From Saksenaea vasiformis B4078 (lineage: Eukaryota; Mucoromycota; Mucoromycetes; Mucorales; Saksenaeaceae): a stretch of 64,000 nt of DNA. The position numbers and the translations under genes are program-made. Of this stretch, positions 11,565 through 22,154 are shown one piece after another. How positions within the stretch are numbered: position 1 is the stretch's first letter; every line of letters begins with the position of its first letter. Under the pieces are notes generated by a model. That model made no database searches, was not told the DNA's origin, and saw only the letters and a program-made list of their open reading frames with translations. The stretch covers positions 62,001-126,000 of the forward strand of contig JNDT01002388.1 of the NCBI GenBank assembly GCA_000697055.1, in the 5' to 3' direction.

Positions 11565-13792
11565 TATAATTGTCCGTAATAAGTAATAGTTCCTATACGT
11601 GTGCTGTTCTGCCTTACTGCTGTTGTGGAGTAGAGTGGCTGACAAGCAATACTGAAATATTCATTAAGATGAGTTATGGATACTTTACAAGCCATTTTAT
11701 CTATGTATAAGAAGGGTTCCATGGAAGGAAATTAGAGATTCAAATAATAACACACTTTTCCATGGTGTTCCATTATGGAAAGGTATAGCTGCCTTTGAAA
11801 TAGCTGTTTTGTGTGGAAATCGCAACAGATGATGGGAATCGCTTCGTTTTCAAACGCCGAAAAGGGAAGCGTGGGACAGAACGGCCACAACAAGAAGCTT
11901 CCTATTGATTTTCCTTCGGACACACCAAGAAGGACTATTGTCAGTGTGTCCCATACAAAAATCCCCCCTCCCCAATCATGCTCAAATTTTAGGAATTGCA
12001 GATTTTGATTCATCTTTCGGATAGGTTGTTTAACCCATCTTAGACAGCAGAGTTCAGCGTTAAAATCCATGAGAGTTAAAATCCATGAGAGTTAAAATCC
12101 ATGAGTGTTATGTTATAAGCAACCAATATAATGAAGAGACACCTCGGGAATCTCACTCCCTTCGTCCCATCATAGCAAACCATCAGCAACACCCCTCCTG
12201 CCCTCTGGCACACTCGATTTATGGTTCATCCTCGATGATACACTAATGGTGTACACCGTCATCGTTCAAAGGACCTTTGCCGTTCGTCTCCTCCCTTTCC
12301 TAATTTAGCTAGCACATCTCGTTTCCTTCATTTGCCATTATAGGTGTCTCTAAGAGCGTTCCTTATAGGGGATGAATTAAAGATTTGAAGTTTGCTGCAA
12401 TAAATCGCGCGTTTCAATCGACTCCGTACCAACAAATGTTACTATCCCAAGGGATTAATGAACATATTTCATTTCTTGCATCACGAAGTGGCGTGGTAAA
12501 AATTAATGGAGCGGTAATCGGCATTGAAGATCAGTCAAGTTCTTTGTTCAATGACGATACGTCTAAGTTGTTGACGTGGATGATCCTATACACGTGGTCA
12601 ATCCCAGTCCCAAAAAAAGCAAAGAAGTGGTTCATGCAATTTCCTTATCTTACAGGTTCCAGTTGGAGTACCGCGATAACTTATCCTAATGAACAACCTC
12701 AACGCATATCCCAAGTGATCCATGGAACAGCGTAAGACGACCTTGATCCGACGTCCAGAAATTCGATACTTGCTCTGCGCAAAATGTGTTCAACTGCTTT
12801 ATCCCTTTCAACGCTTACGGTGTGAAACCTTCCTTTTTTTTTGGGATAACAAAAAATCCGAGCATGTCTGCGCTTCTTTCCTTCTTTCTTTTCGGTTTCC
12901 TGTCGCTTTCAAAAGGTAAGGATTAATTCTCGTAAGTATGCAATATAAGTCAATGCATAATTTGCAGCCAATGGGCGCATAAGCATGATGAAGGATGAAA
13001 CTACTGTTTTCCGTATCCTGTCCATGATGACCTCCATTTCATCAAGAGAAGTGTTTGTCACATATAATAACTCTTTATTTACATCATTCATATTCATAGA
13101 CTATATCCAGGGAAAACAGACTGAAGATCAAGCCATGAAAAGGTGAGTCAAATTGAAGCTCAAACATACTTTTCACTTCTCTCTTCTTTACAGATGCAAA
13201 TCGTTTGAAATGATGATGAAAGTAGACTTTTCAGATAAGCATTTTTCTCATTTTTTATTCCACAGCCATATATTTCATTATGTTCTTTAGATAACCATCT
13301 GGACTACAAGATCGCTTATAGGCTTCAGAAAAGCTATCACCTATCGGCAAATCCTCGCTGACTGATATTTGGCCTCATTCTGATAAAGTGTCGTGTACGA
13401 CATGGATGCCTGCCTTCTTGTAGTCCACCCGCGCGTATCACCGTAGACAATACGGCGCGATACAAAGGTAATTCGCATATATATTTGACCATTTTTTAAA
13501 TTGTGTTTACAGGTTTGTTGTCAACATGTTGTTTCTCTGTCAGTCATTCATGTATCCGAAAAGTGTAAACCTCAGGCAAGTCTATACTGAATACATTTAA
13601 AAACCGTGCGTCACCGGTTAAAGGGTAGGTCTCTCATATGCTTAGTATACACACTGACACTTTTGCAGTGCACCACAGGGTTCCCGTAAATTACGCGTGG
13701 ATAAGGCAGGCTGATGGTGGAAACCTGTGACTTTTGTCCAGTGTGTCCGAAGGCAATTCCCTTGCCTTTCTATTACACCCGAGCAAAGAAAC
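11565..13792. other. Intergenic, no gene seen
   Basis: About 2.2 kb between APC1 and SHE9. ORFs are short; the longest (12385-12735 plus, 116 codons) begins at TTG and has no recognisable domain. I found no continuation of the APC1 C-terminal domain here in any frame. A small 16-bp triplicate repeat lies at 12059-12106. Confidence 0.5.
12059..12106. repeat. 16-bp tandem repeat, three copies
   Basis: The unit GTTAAAATCCATGAGA occurs three times in direct succession; the third copy differs only in its last base. No coding or regulatory meaning is apparent. Confidence 0.85.
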
Positions 13793-14989
13793 ATGGCTAT
13801 GCAAATAAGGCCATTGCGGTCCTGTCACCGTCTGTTACTCAATCAAATTAGACCAGTTACATCTGCACGACATTACGCAAGCGCTTCGAACAATGACAAT
13901 AACAGAAGGGACGATGCATTGGCAAAATCCAAGGCGTACCTGGAACAGCTTCAAGCGGAAATTCGACCTCGACTTTCACCTGTCTTGCTAAAGGTACAAA
14001 CGGCAAGTGACACCATAAAAAAACTTACGCAAGACGTCAATGATCCAAAAGAGGCCTTGCGACGGGCGAGCCGAGTATTGAATGAATTGACGGGTTACCA
14101 TCAAATTGAAGCAGTTAAGCAAAAAGTGAACCAGCAAGGTAGAAAATGAGAAAGGTTCAGCATTGTCTAATTTTATCGACTAGCTAAGCTATTTGATGAT
14201 ACGCGTGGTATGGTCCAGGAAGCCAAAAAAAGTTATGAGCACGCGATCGAGACGAGATCCAGCACCCAACGCGAAATTAATGAGCTACTTCAACGGAAAC
14301 ATCTTTGGACGGGAGAAGATGTCACTCGCTTTACCGAGCTTTATCGGTTAGAACATGAGCATTCGAGAGCTGAGGCTATTGCTAAAGAACATTACCAACA
14401 CTGTGAAAAGAAGATGGATCGTGAATACATGGAACTGGCCCGCTCTATCATGGAGCGCTATCATGAAGAGCAGTTATGGAGCGACAAGATCCGGAGTGTC
14501 AGCACGTACGGTACCTGGGCTCTTATGGGTCTCAACTTACTGCTATTTGTCGCAGTCCAGACGATATTTGAACCGCGCAAACGAAGACGCTTGACTGATC
14601 GGTTTGAAGAGCTCCTGGTGACCAAAGTGAATGAGGAGGAAGAAAAGTTCACGGAGATGTTGAACCAGTTAGAAGAGCGATACGTAACAAAAGCAGAGGA
14701 ACAGCAGCAAGCCATTGTATCCACCTTACTCGATCTGGCCGCTCGACCCATCCCTGCTGCTGCTACCGCGGAAGAAGTCATAAGAACCGAGACGGTTCCC
14801 GAGACAGTCCCGGAGCCGGTACCTGAGACGCCCGTGCTAGAAACAAGCCTTCCAGAAGTCACGATAACCCGCGAACCACAGGATCCATCCACGCTTACCA
14901 TATCCAAGAGGTCATTAATTATGTACTCCGTGGAAAGCGCACTGGTTGGTGGTATAGTAGCAGGCCTTGCTATGTTTTTGTGGAAATAG
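13793..14989 (+). CDS. SHE9: Mitochondrial inner-membrane protein SHE9/MDM33 family (2 exons)
   Basis: Protein of the mitochondrial inner membrane that affects inner-membrane fission and mitochondrial shape in yeast. Exons 13793-14138 and 14184-14989 give 383 residues; the intron is 45 nt. The start is the first in-frame ATG of the pair MAMQ and opens a basic, acid-free presequence ending near RHYASAS, typical of a matrix-targeting signal. The central part is a long charged coiled coil. It is followed by the family's membrane segment (GTWALMGLNLLLFVAVQTIF, then EPRKRRRL), a Glu/Pro-rich stretch and a second hydrophobic helix at the very C-terminus (SALVGGIVAGLAMFL). Length and two-helix layout match the family. 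Confidence 0.9.
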
Positions 14990-15716
14990 ATCATTTTACC
15001 CCTTCCTTGTTTTATATTGTGTCGTATTCTCCCGCCTCCATTGTTTTTCTTTAATGTTACTAGACGTTTTCTATCTTATTATGCTTATTGTTTTGCTTCA
15101 TTACACGATATTCCCACAGAATATGAGTTGCAACAGCCAGCTTGTAAGATGATACGGATCTACTCTATATGTATACTGTATTTTCGAAAAACTTTGCGCG
15201 CAAAAACGTTTTACCGAGCTTTTCTTCTCTTCTGATTCGTCAACAGCGGTTCCTTTCTTTTCCATAAATTTCTATTGTTCTTCATTTTGCTTTAGTTCTT
15301 TCACTTTACATTTAATCTTCGTGCTGAAAGAATTCCAAAAGCAAGATAGTAAATGTAAACAGCTTTAAGTGATAATTAACTACAATCGAATGTTAAACTA
15401 TCATTTCTTGCATGTATCAGAATGCTCTTGCTGAAATGAAGTGCAAACGCCGATACTATTTTCTTGCAGTGTATCTTCTCGCAGTGCTGCTTATGTCGAG
15501 TTACTTTCCTCCTTAATCATTCCTATAGCATCCTCCTCATCTTTCTTGCTCACAATCACTTCTCCAGTCGTTACAGAGAATTCTTTTTTCGAACTCTTCA
15601 ACGGTGTTTCCTTATTTTTTTCTTTCTTTCTTTTTTTTTTTTACCTTTACCTTCCACTGCTTTCCTTTATCCTGCTGTAGTTCTTCTGCTTTTATATACA
15701 TTCTCTTATCAGTACA
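14990..15716. other. Intergenic, T-rich
   Basis: AT-rich spacer with several pyrimidine tracts between SHE9 and the Helitron gene. No Helitron-type terminus (5' TC end) could be assigned with confidence. No gene seen. Confidence 0.45.
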
Positions 15717-18700
15717 ATGGCATCAAATAGCAAATGTTCTAAATGTAAACAGCTTTTGATAGTAGAACGAGGTAATTTCCCATAGTGGCAACCAATAGTA
15801 GTCTCTACATAATCAAATGCTAATGACTATTGTCGCCATCAGATGGTGACAATAGAAAGACATGCTATCCGTGCAGATTGCGCAGCCGCGCTTGGCATTA
15901 TCGCAAACGTCAGATAGAAGAAGTTGATCCACACATAGAATCTTCACGTCCTCAACCTCAACGTCGTCGTCGTCGTTGCGGGCCAGAGAACTCCAATGCC
16001 ACAAGCTATGTCGACAGTACTACTGCAACTACTGCGACTACTGTGACATCTTCTTCACATTTGAGTAGCAATCCTCATATTGCTTCTGATAGCGATCTTA
16101 GGGACATTGAACAATATGTAAACTCCGAGACGCGGCGTCGTCGACTTCCCTTGGCATACAAATCTCGGCTAGGAGATTTGAAGGCCTTTGAACTTGGGCG
16201 CATGAATGTTGAATGTCCCGACTGTCATGCTCTCCACTGGCTCGCTGAACGTGATTCCAGATCTTCGGACAGAGAACCGCGATTTGAAAGCTGCTGCAAG
16301 AGGAACGCCGTGAGCCTTCATTTGCTCCGAGATCCTCCAGAGTACCTTAAAAGTCTCTACAATGGAAGACATTCTCTTTCATCTCATTTTCTGAAGCATA
16401 TACGGAGGTTTAATGCGGCGTTCGCATTTACGTCTCTTGGATGTCAAATCGAAACTTCCTTGAATGATGGCTGTGGCCCGGTTGTTTTCCAAGTCCATGG
16501 AGAGGTGTATCATCTTCAGGGCCAGCTTCTTCCTGAGGAAGGTTCACCTCCTTCGTTCGCTCAATTCTACATATATGACCCCTCATATGCGAGCATTGCC
16601 CGTTCCACACATTACGCAGAGCTAGATGCTGAGATCATTCGACGTTTAACGGAGTTGTTGTACGAAATCAATAATCCTTTCATTCGCGTCTACAAGACAG
16701 CCTTTGAAGTCTTGGAGCAGTATTACAATCGATATCCGACAGGGGACACTACTCATATCGTCATCAGCCCATCGATGAACATGCGGCTAATCCAAGGTCC
16801 AGACGGGCGTACGGAAAACCTGCCTACCATTGATGAAGTTGCTGCTATAGTGCCGGACCAAGTTGCAAGTTTCGAAGGGAGATATTCAGATATCGCGTCT
16901 TGCAGGGATATCATCGTTAGATATCGGAGCACTGATGGACAAACTGTCTTGAATCGGATCGACCAGGCTCATGGTGCATACATGCCGTTACATTACGTAC
17001 TGCTTTTCCCACACGGAGACTTTGGTTGGACATGGGGTCTTACACTTAACGCCATTAATACCGCCGGTGGTACCCAGCGTCAGCGGATGCGTCTGCCGCA
17101 ACGAGCATTTTACCGCTTTCGGCTGCACTTGCGTCGAGAAGAATTCTCAACGCTGTTCTATGCGCAACGGCTGTTCCAGCAGTTTTTAGTAGATGCATGG
17201 GCGATATGCGACCAGACAAAACTTGATTGGTTCCGTAGAAATCAAAAGAAGATCCGCGTCGACCTCTACAATGGTTTAGCTGACGTACTGGTGCAGGACG
17301 ACATAGATACCTCTGCTGTTGGCAGGCGGTTTGTGCTGCCAAGCAGCTATCACGGTGGCCCCAGATTCATGGCACAGTTATTTCAGAATTCCATGGCGAT
17401 TGTTCGCCACCTGGGGAAGCCTTCCCTATTTATCACGTTCACCGCGAATCCAAGATGGCCTGAAATCACTACGGAGCTTCTTCCCGGACAGTGCGCTGCT
17501 GACAGGCCTGATCTGATCGCCAGAGTGTTCAATTTAAAACTGCGGGAACTGCTCCACGATCTCAAGTCCAAGAATATTTTCGGAAGGTTCAAAGGTATAG
17601 TGTGGACCATTGAGTTTCAGAAATGGGGCCTCCCACACGTTCATATCCTTCTCTTTCTTGATAACAACTTCAATTCCATTGAGGATATTGACGAGATTAA
17701 CAGTGCTGAGCTTCCCGATGCAGAAGTTGACCGTGAACTGTATGACATAGTGACAACCTGCATGATCCATGGACCATGTGGACCAACTGTGAATCCAAGA
17801 TCTCCATGTATGAAAGATAATCGTGCCAGGCCTGAAGGATCTGTCTGCTCAAAGAAGTATCCTAAGAGCTTCCAACCTGAGACGCGGCTAGGAACAGATG
17901 GCTATCCATTATATCGTCGACGTGATAATGGTGTCAGACACGCCATCCGCCACCCTACTCATTCTGGTGAAGTCTTTTACGTCGACAATACATGGGTTGT
18001 ACCGTATAACCCTTACTTGCTCAAGAAGTACAAGGCACACATCAACGTGGAGGTTTGTGCAACGATCAAAAGCATCAAATACGTCAACAAGTGCGTTTAT
18101 AAGGGCCCCGATCGAACTAGCTTGGAAATTAGGAATGAACATGATGAGATCAAACGGTATCTGCTTGGGAGGTACATTGGCCCCACGGAAGCTGTATGGA
18201 ACCTTTTCGAATTCCCTCTCCATGAAGAGTTTCCACCAGTGTTACTTCTCAGTGTGCATCTCCCCGGCGAACAACCCGTGTTTTTTCCCCAGGATGGCGA
18301 CCGAGAAGAGATCGCGCAACGTATGGAGAATAGTCGTACCACACTAATGGCATACTTTGACTATTATCAGCAAAATCCAGATGCTACAAAGTACCTTTAT
18401 CATGACTTCCCGGCCCATTTCCGCTGGGATCATCGACGACGATTGTGGCTTCAGCGAAGACAGGGGTATCAAATCGGTAGGATGTATCACTGTAGTCCTT
18501 TTGCCGGGGAAAGATACTACCTACGAATGTTACTCACAGTCATACCTGGGCCTTCTTCTTTTGAAGACCTGCGGACAACTGCAGATGACCAGGGAAGGCG
18601 CACTGTCCACCCAACTTTCAAGCAAGCATGCATTGCTCGAGGTCTTCTGCAAGACAGCCAAGAATGGATATCTTGCTTTAATGAAGCAGTGCATTTCTGT

Positions 18701-20035
18701 ACTGGTCATAGCTTGCGACGGCTCTTCATAGTAGCACTACTTCATGGAGACATAGCAAATGCTGCACACATATGGGATAGATTCAAATCTCACTTTTGCG
18801 ATGATCTCCAGGAAGATCGCCTACGATGGCACTACGAAAATTCCAATCGGAGCAACCCAGATGCACCATCATTTGAAGAGCTCGAGAATACCGCAAGTGA
18901 CCATGCCCTTTATCTAATCAGAAGAGACATAGAAGACATGGGATACGACGTGAATCAGTATGGGCTACCAACGCCTTGCTACAATTGGGCGGTTCAGTCA
19001 TCAGGGAACCAGATGATAGACGGTGAACTGCAACAATACGATATCCGACAGGAATCCAGTGTCTTTGAGAATATGCACAGCCTGCTCAATTCAGATCAGA
19101 AATCGGCCTTTGACGCAATTGTCTCGCGGATAGAGTGTTCGGCTACAGCACCATATTTTTTCCTGCAAGATCCAGCAGGAACAGGAAAAACTTTTCTGTA
19201 TACTACTCTTTGCAGCTAGTTCCGTAAAAGCAGCCAGATAGTGATTTGCGTGGCATCATCTGGCATTGCTGCCCTTCTACTTCCAGGAGGAAGAACCTCT
19301 CACTCCTGCTTCAAAATCCCGCTTAACATCCAGAAAAGCTCGATGGCTGGCATCAGAGCAAATTCTCAATTAGCAGAATTCATTCGCCATGCAGTTCTGA
19401 TCATATGGGACGAGGTTCCTATGCAGCATCGCTTTCGTTTTGAGGCGTTTGAGGAGGATGGTTGTGTCTCATCGGAACGTCCGAAAGTTTAGTAAATGCT
19501 GCATGTTCGCACATCACACGTCATTTCTTTCAAACGACCCCTTCTAAATAAAACGAGTGCGTCCTCTTTAGAAGCGTTTATGCTATCGTACAGCGGCGAT
19601 CATTTCAATCAATCATATTTCTTAGAACATCGGCGGCCGCTCAAGCGTTGCATATTTATTCGTCATCTTTTGATTCGGAAAACAATCTCATACCTACAAA
19701 ACTTCTGGACATCCGCCTGACAGGACAATGCGCGACATCTGTCGATGCGATGAGCTCTTCAGTGGCAAGGCAGTAATACTTGGAGGTGATTTTGCCCAGA
19801 TATCGCCTGTCGTCCGTGGCAACAGATATGAAACAGTTGAAGCCTCATTGATTAGTTCATATATTTGGTCGCAACTTCACAAACTCAATCTTCGCCTCAA
19901 TATGCGAATCCATTCAGTCTCAGATATTGACAGATATTTTGCAGAATGGATTGGTGCATTATCATACAACCCGTCCTTATATCGAAATCTTCGTCTTCCG
20001 TCTTATATCCGTTCTAATTACTCATTACAGTATTT
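15717..20035 (+). mobile_element. Helitron Rep/helicase gene, broken
   Basis: Rolling-circle transposon protein. A first exon at 15717-15771 carries CSKC; a 71-nt intron (15772-15842) leads into the long frame, where CYPC completes a C-x2-C-x15-C-x2-C zinc finger. The long frame runs to a stop at 19217-19219. The Rep domain has FITFTANPRWPEI and the HUH motif LPHVHILLFL (~17630). The tyrosine motif reads YVNKCVYKG (~18080), so the usual second tyrosine is Cys. The helicase begins with the Walker A PAGTGKT (~19175), then a TAG stop, after which the same frame continues (SSGIAALLLPGG, IIWDEVPMQ). It is split by an inserted element at 19453-19717 and resumes (TMRDICRCDELF, VILGGDFAQISPV). Helicase motifs beyond ~20035 are missing, replaced by a tyrosine recombinase. 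Clearly non-functional. Confidence 0.9.
19450..19720 (+). mobile_element. MITE-like element, copy 1 (265 bp) in Helitron helicase
   Basis: A 265-bp segment (19453-19717) interrupts the helicase frame between the codons for FEAF and DRTMRDI. Its ends are GGAGGATG and CATCCGCC, 8-bp imperfect terminal inverted repeats (one mismatch). It is flanked by the direct repeat TGA (19450-19452 and 19718-19720). Removing the element and one TGA restores the expected helicase reading frame. A related copy lies at 59329-59573 with its own, different 3-bp flanking duplication. It has no coding capacity. Confidence 0.85.
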
Positions 20036-20983
20036 CAAACTTTTAAGATCAGCAATTGCCTCGATCTTCCGAATTATTCACCCTACAAAGCCGCCAATAC
20101 CTAGCAATCGTCTCATACAGGAATTCTTCGCATCGAAGCAACGATCCGAAATACGTATACCGAAGTTAAAGCAAGTCGAAACATGGGACGTAAAAATCAT
20201 GACCACTTTCCTCACCACCACATATCCCAACAATGAGTCCCTGTCTTTAGACAAACTCCAGCAAAAGACCATCATATTACTATGCTTAGCAACTATGTGG
20301 CGACCTAGAGAAGATATTGGCACACTTCAATTTCGAAACGTTCACTTTACGAAAGATGCAACGGGGAAACGGCGGGAGCAACACTGTTTATACGGGACCC
20401 AAAGGAGTCACAGGTCAAGCACTCCAGGTTCGGCCGCATCGCCAACCGCACTCTATGCCTGATAGAAGTATTACTGATATTCATAAGGAAAACAGCACAT
20501 CTACGATCAACACTTCCAGAAGACCATGCTTTGTTCTTGGCATACGTGTCAGACGCGCAGAAAACTCGGTCTATCAGTCCAGTAACGGTGGCAGGATTTG
20601 TCCGGAGTATGATGAAAGAAGCAGGCATCGACGCCGATATTTTCTCTCCACATTCTATACGTTCAGCTTCAAGTACATTCGCAGTAGACTCAGGCCATGA
20701 CAAGGATCAAGTAAAACTACATGCCAATTGGAGTTTAAATTCGAACACGTTTGAAAAGCACTACTATAAACCGACACATCAAACAAGCAACGGTTCAAAG
20801 ATGACGGCGACAAGTTTTTCTTCTTCTACGGAGAACAGTACCACATCGGGAGTCGAAGTGCAGTCAACCGGGATTGGAATAAGAACGAAATGCAATCCTA
20901 CGGTTGACGAAACGGAGACGAGCGATGTGGTACGGCCCACCCCGCGGTATTACAAATACCTAGGCTTCGCGTCCCGTCCCTGA
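20030..20983 (+). pseudogene. Tyrosine recombinase (DIRS/Crypton-type) fragment fused to Helitron
   Basis: C-terminal two thirds of a eukaryotic-transposon tyrosine recombinase. The frame of the Helitron helicase passes without a stop into recombinase sequence near 20030 (LRSAIASIFRIIHP). The first catalytic Arg lies in TMWRPREDIGTLQF. A one-base frameshift near 20365-20375 moves the rest to another frame, which continues as TLFIRDPKE, LFLAYVSDAQKT, the H-x-x-R box PHSIRSASSTFA, HANWSLNS and the final Tyr in FEKHYYKP. All catalytic positions are therefore still recognisable, but the gene lacks its N-terminus and is frame-shifted. It differs clearly from the DIRS-like recombinase at 29.5-30.7 kb. 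DIRS versus Crypton origin cannot be settled from this piece. Confidence 0.8.
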
Positions 20984-21143
20984 AAAAAAAAAGAGCTTTT
21001 TTTTGTCTATATGTATTCATTATCAGAAAAAATTGTTGCTCGCTTGAAAGTTATGAGCAGATAGAGATGAGAACTTAGAAAATAAAGCGTGGCTTTGGAA
21101 GCCAGCACCACATCGGATGTCTCCGTTTCGTCAACCGTAGGAT
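20895..21143. repeat. Fold-back repeat, 37-bp arms
   Basis: Inverted repeat with arms 20895-20931 and 21107-21143, identical at 34 of 37 positions, separated by 175 bp. The left arm overlaps the 3' end of the recombinase frame; the right arm ends about 105 bp before the LEA1 start codon. Between them is an A-run/GAGC/T-run near-palindrome at ~20983-21004. I do not see convincing target-site duplications outside the arms. Confidence 0.85.
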
Positions 21144-21248
21144 ACCAGCCGGCGCAAAGTTTCATATGCGGTGTTTTAAGGAAAGCGCAAGCCACACTGC
21201 GTAACCTTAGAGCTGGTCGACGCACGTCTTGGAAGGTTTCTCTGCGAC

Positions 21249-22154
21249 ATGAAACTCACAACAGATCTCATTGCGGAATCGTTTACTCATATCAATGCAC
21301 TCAAGGATCGAGAATTGGTTCTGCGAGGTAAAAACACAAGCGAAAAAATGACGGACGCGAAGGGAAGCTTACCAACGATGAGCAGATTTGAAGATACCAG
21401 CCATCGAAAACTTGGGTGCAACAAAAGACTTGAATGACACGATTGATTTTACCAACAATGATTTGCGCGTTCTTGGAAATTTTCCACGAATGAACCGTTT
21501 ACAACATCTGTTGTTGAGCAATAATCGCATCAGCAAAATCGAACCGTTCCATGAGCAGTTGCCTAACCTTACTACGCTTATTATGACAAATAACACGATT
21601 GAGGAACTTGGCGATATTGAACCGCTATCGTTATGCAAAAAGTTGACGCATTTGAGCTTGCTTGATAATCCCGTTACGAAGAAAGCACATTACCGGTTGT
21701 ATGTTATTCACAAGGTACCAGGTGTCCGTGTTTTGGATTTCAGCAGGGTAAAGGACAAGGTAGGAGAGAGAAAACGCTATTCAGAATGGGGGATAGCGTT
21801 GATTAACAAAGTAAATTTTAGGAACGACAAGAGGCAGCTCAGTTGTTTATGGAGGATGGTGTGGAGAATGAGCTCGCAAAATCCATTACACGAAACAAGA
21901 CAAAGACATTTGAACCTGGTGAAACTGCACAACAAAAGGCAGGAAGTGGATTAACTCCAGCAGAGCAATCAAAGATAAAGGTAAAGATCATATGCACTCC
22001 ATGCAAGTTGCAGAAGTCTTATATCTTCTGATCTATGTAGGAGGCAATTAAACAAGCGACATCGCTCGACGAGATATCAAGGTTAGAAAGGTTGTTGAAG
22101 TCGGGTCAGTTACCACCAAACACAAAAGATAATACAGCGAGCGAGGAAGCTTGA
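21249..22154 (+). CDS. LEA1: U2 small nuclear ribonucleoprotein A' (4 exons)
   Basis: Leucine-rich-repeat protein of the U2 snRNP that pairs with U2B'' on U2 snRNA during branch-site recognition in splicing. Exons 21249-21327, 21386-21759, 21822-21980 and 22041-22154 join in phase to 241 residues. Family landmarks: MKLTTDLI start, DRELVLRG, IPAIENLGAT, five LRRs (NDLRVLGNFPRM, HLLLSNNRISKI, LIMTNNTIEEL, LTHLSLLDNPVTKK), then HYRLYVIHKVPGVRVLDF capping the repeats. The C-terminal tail has the usual LERLLKSGQLPP element. Length agrees with the family. The coding part looks intact although the promoter region abuts transposon debris and one arm of the fold-back repeat. Confidence 0.95.

Noticed and set aside
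12385..12735. 116-codon ORF between APC1 and SHE9
   Set aside because: Starts at TTG, no recognisable domain, and cannot be joined to APC1 as its missing C-terminus.
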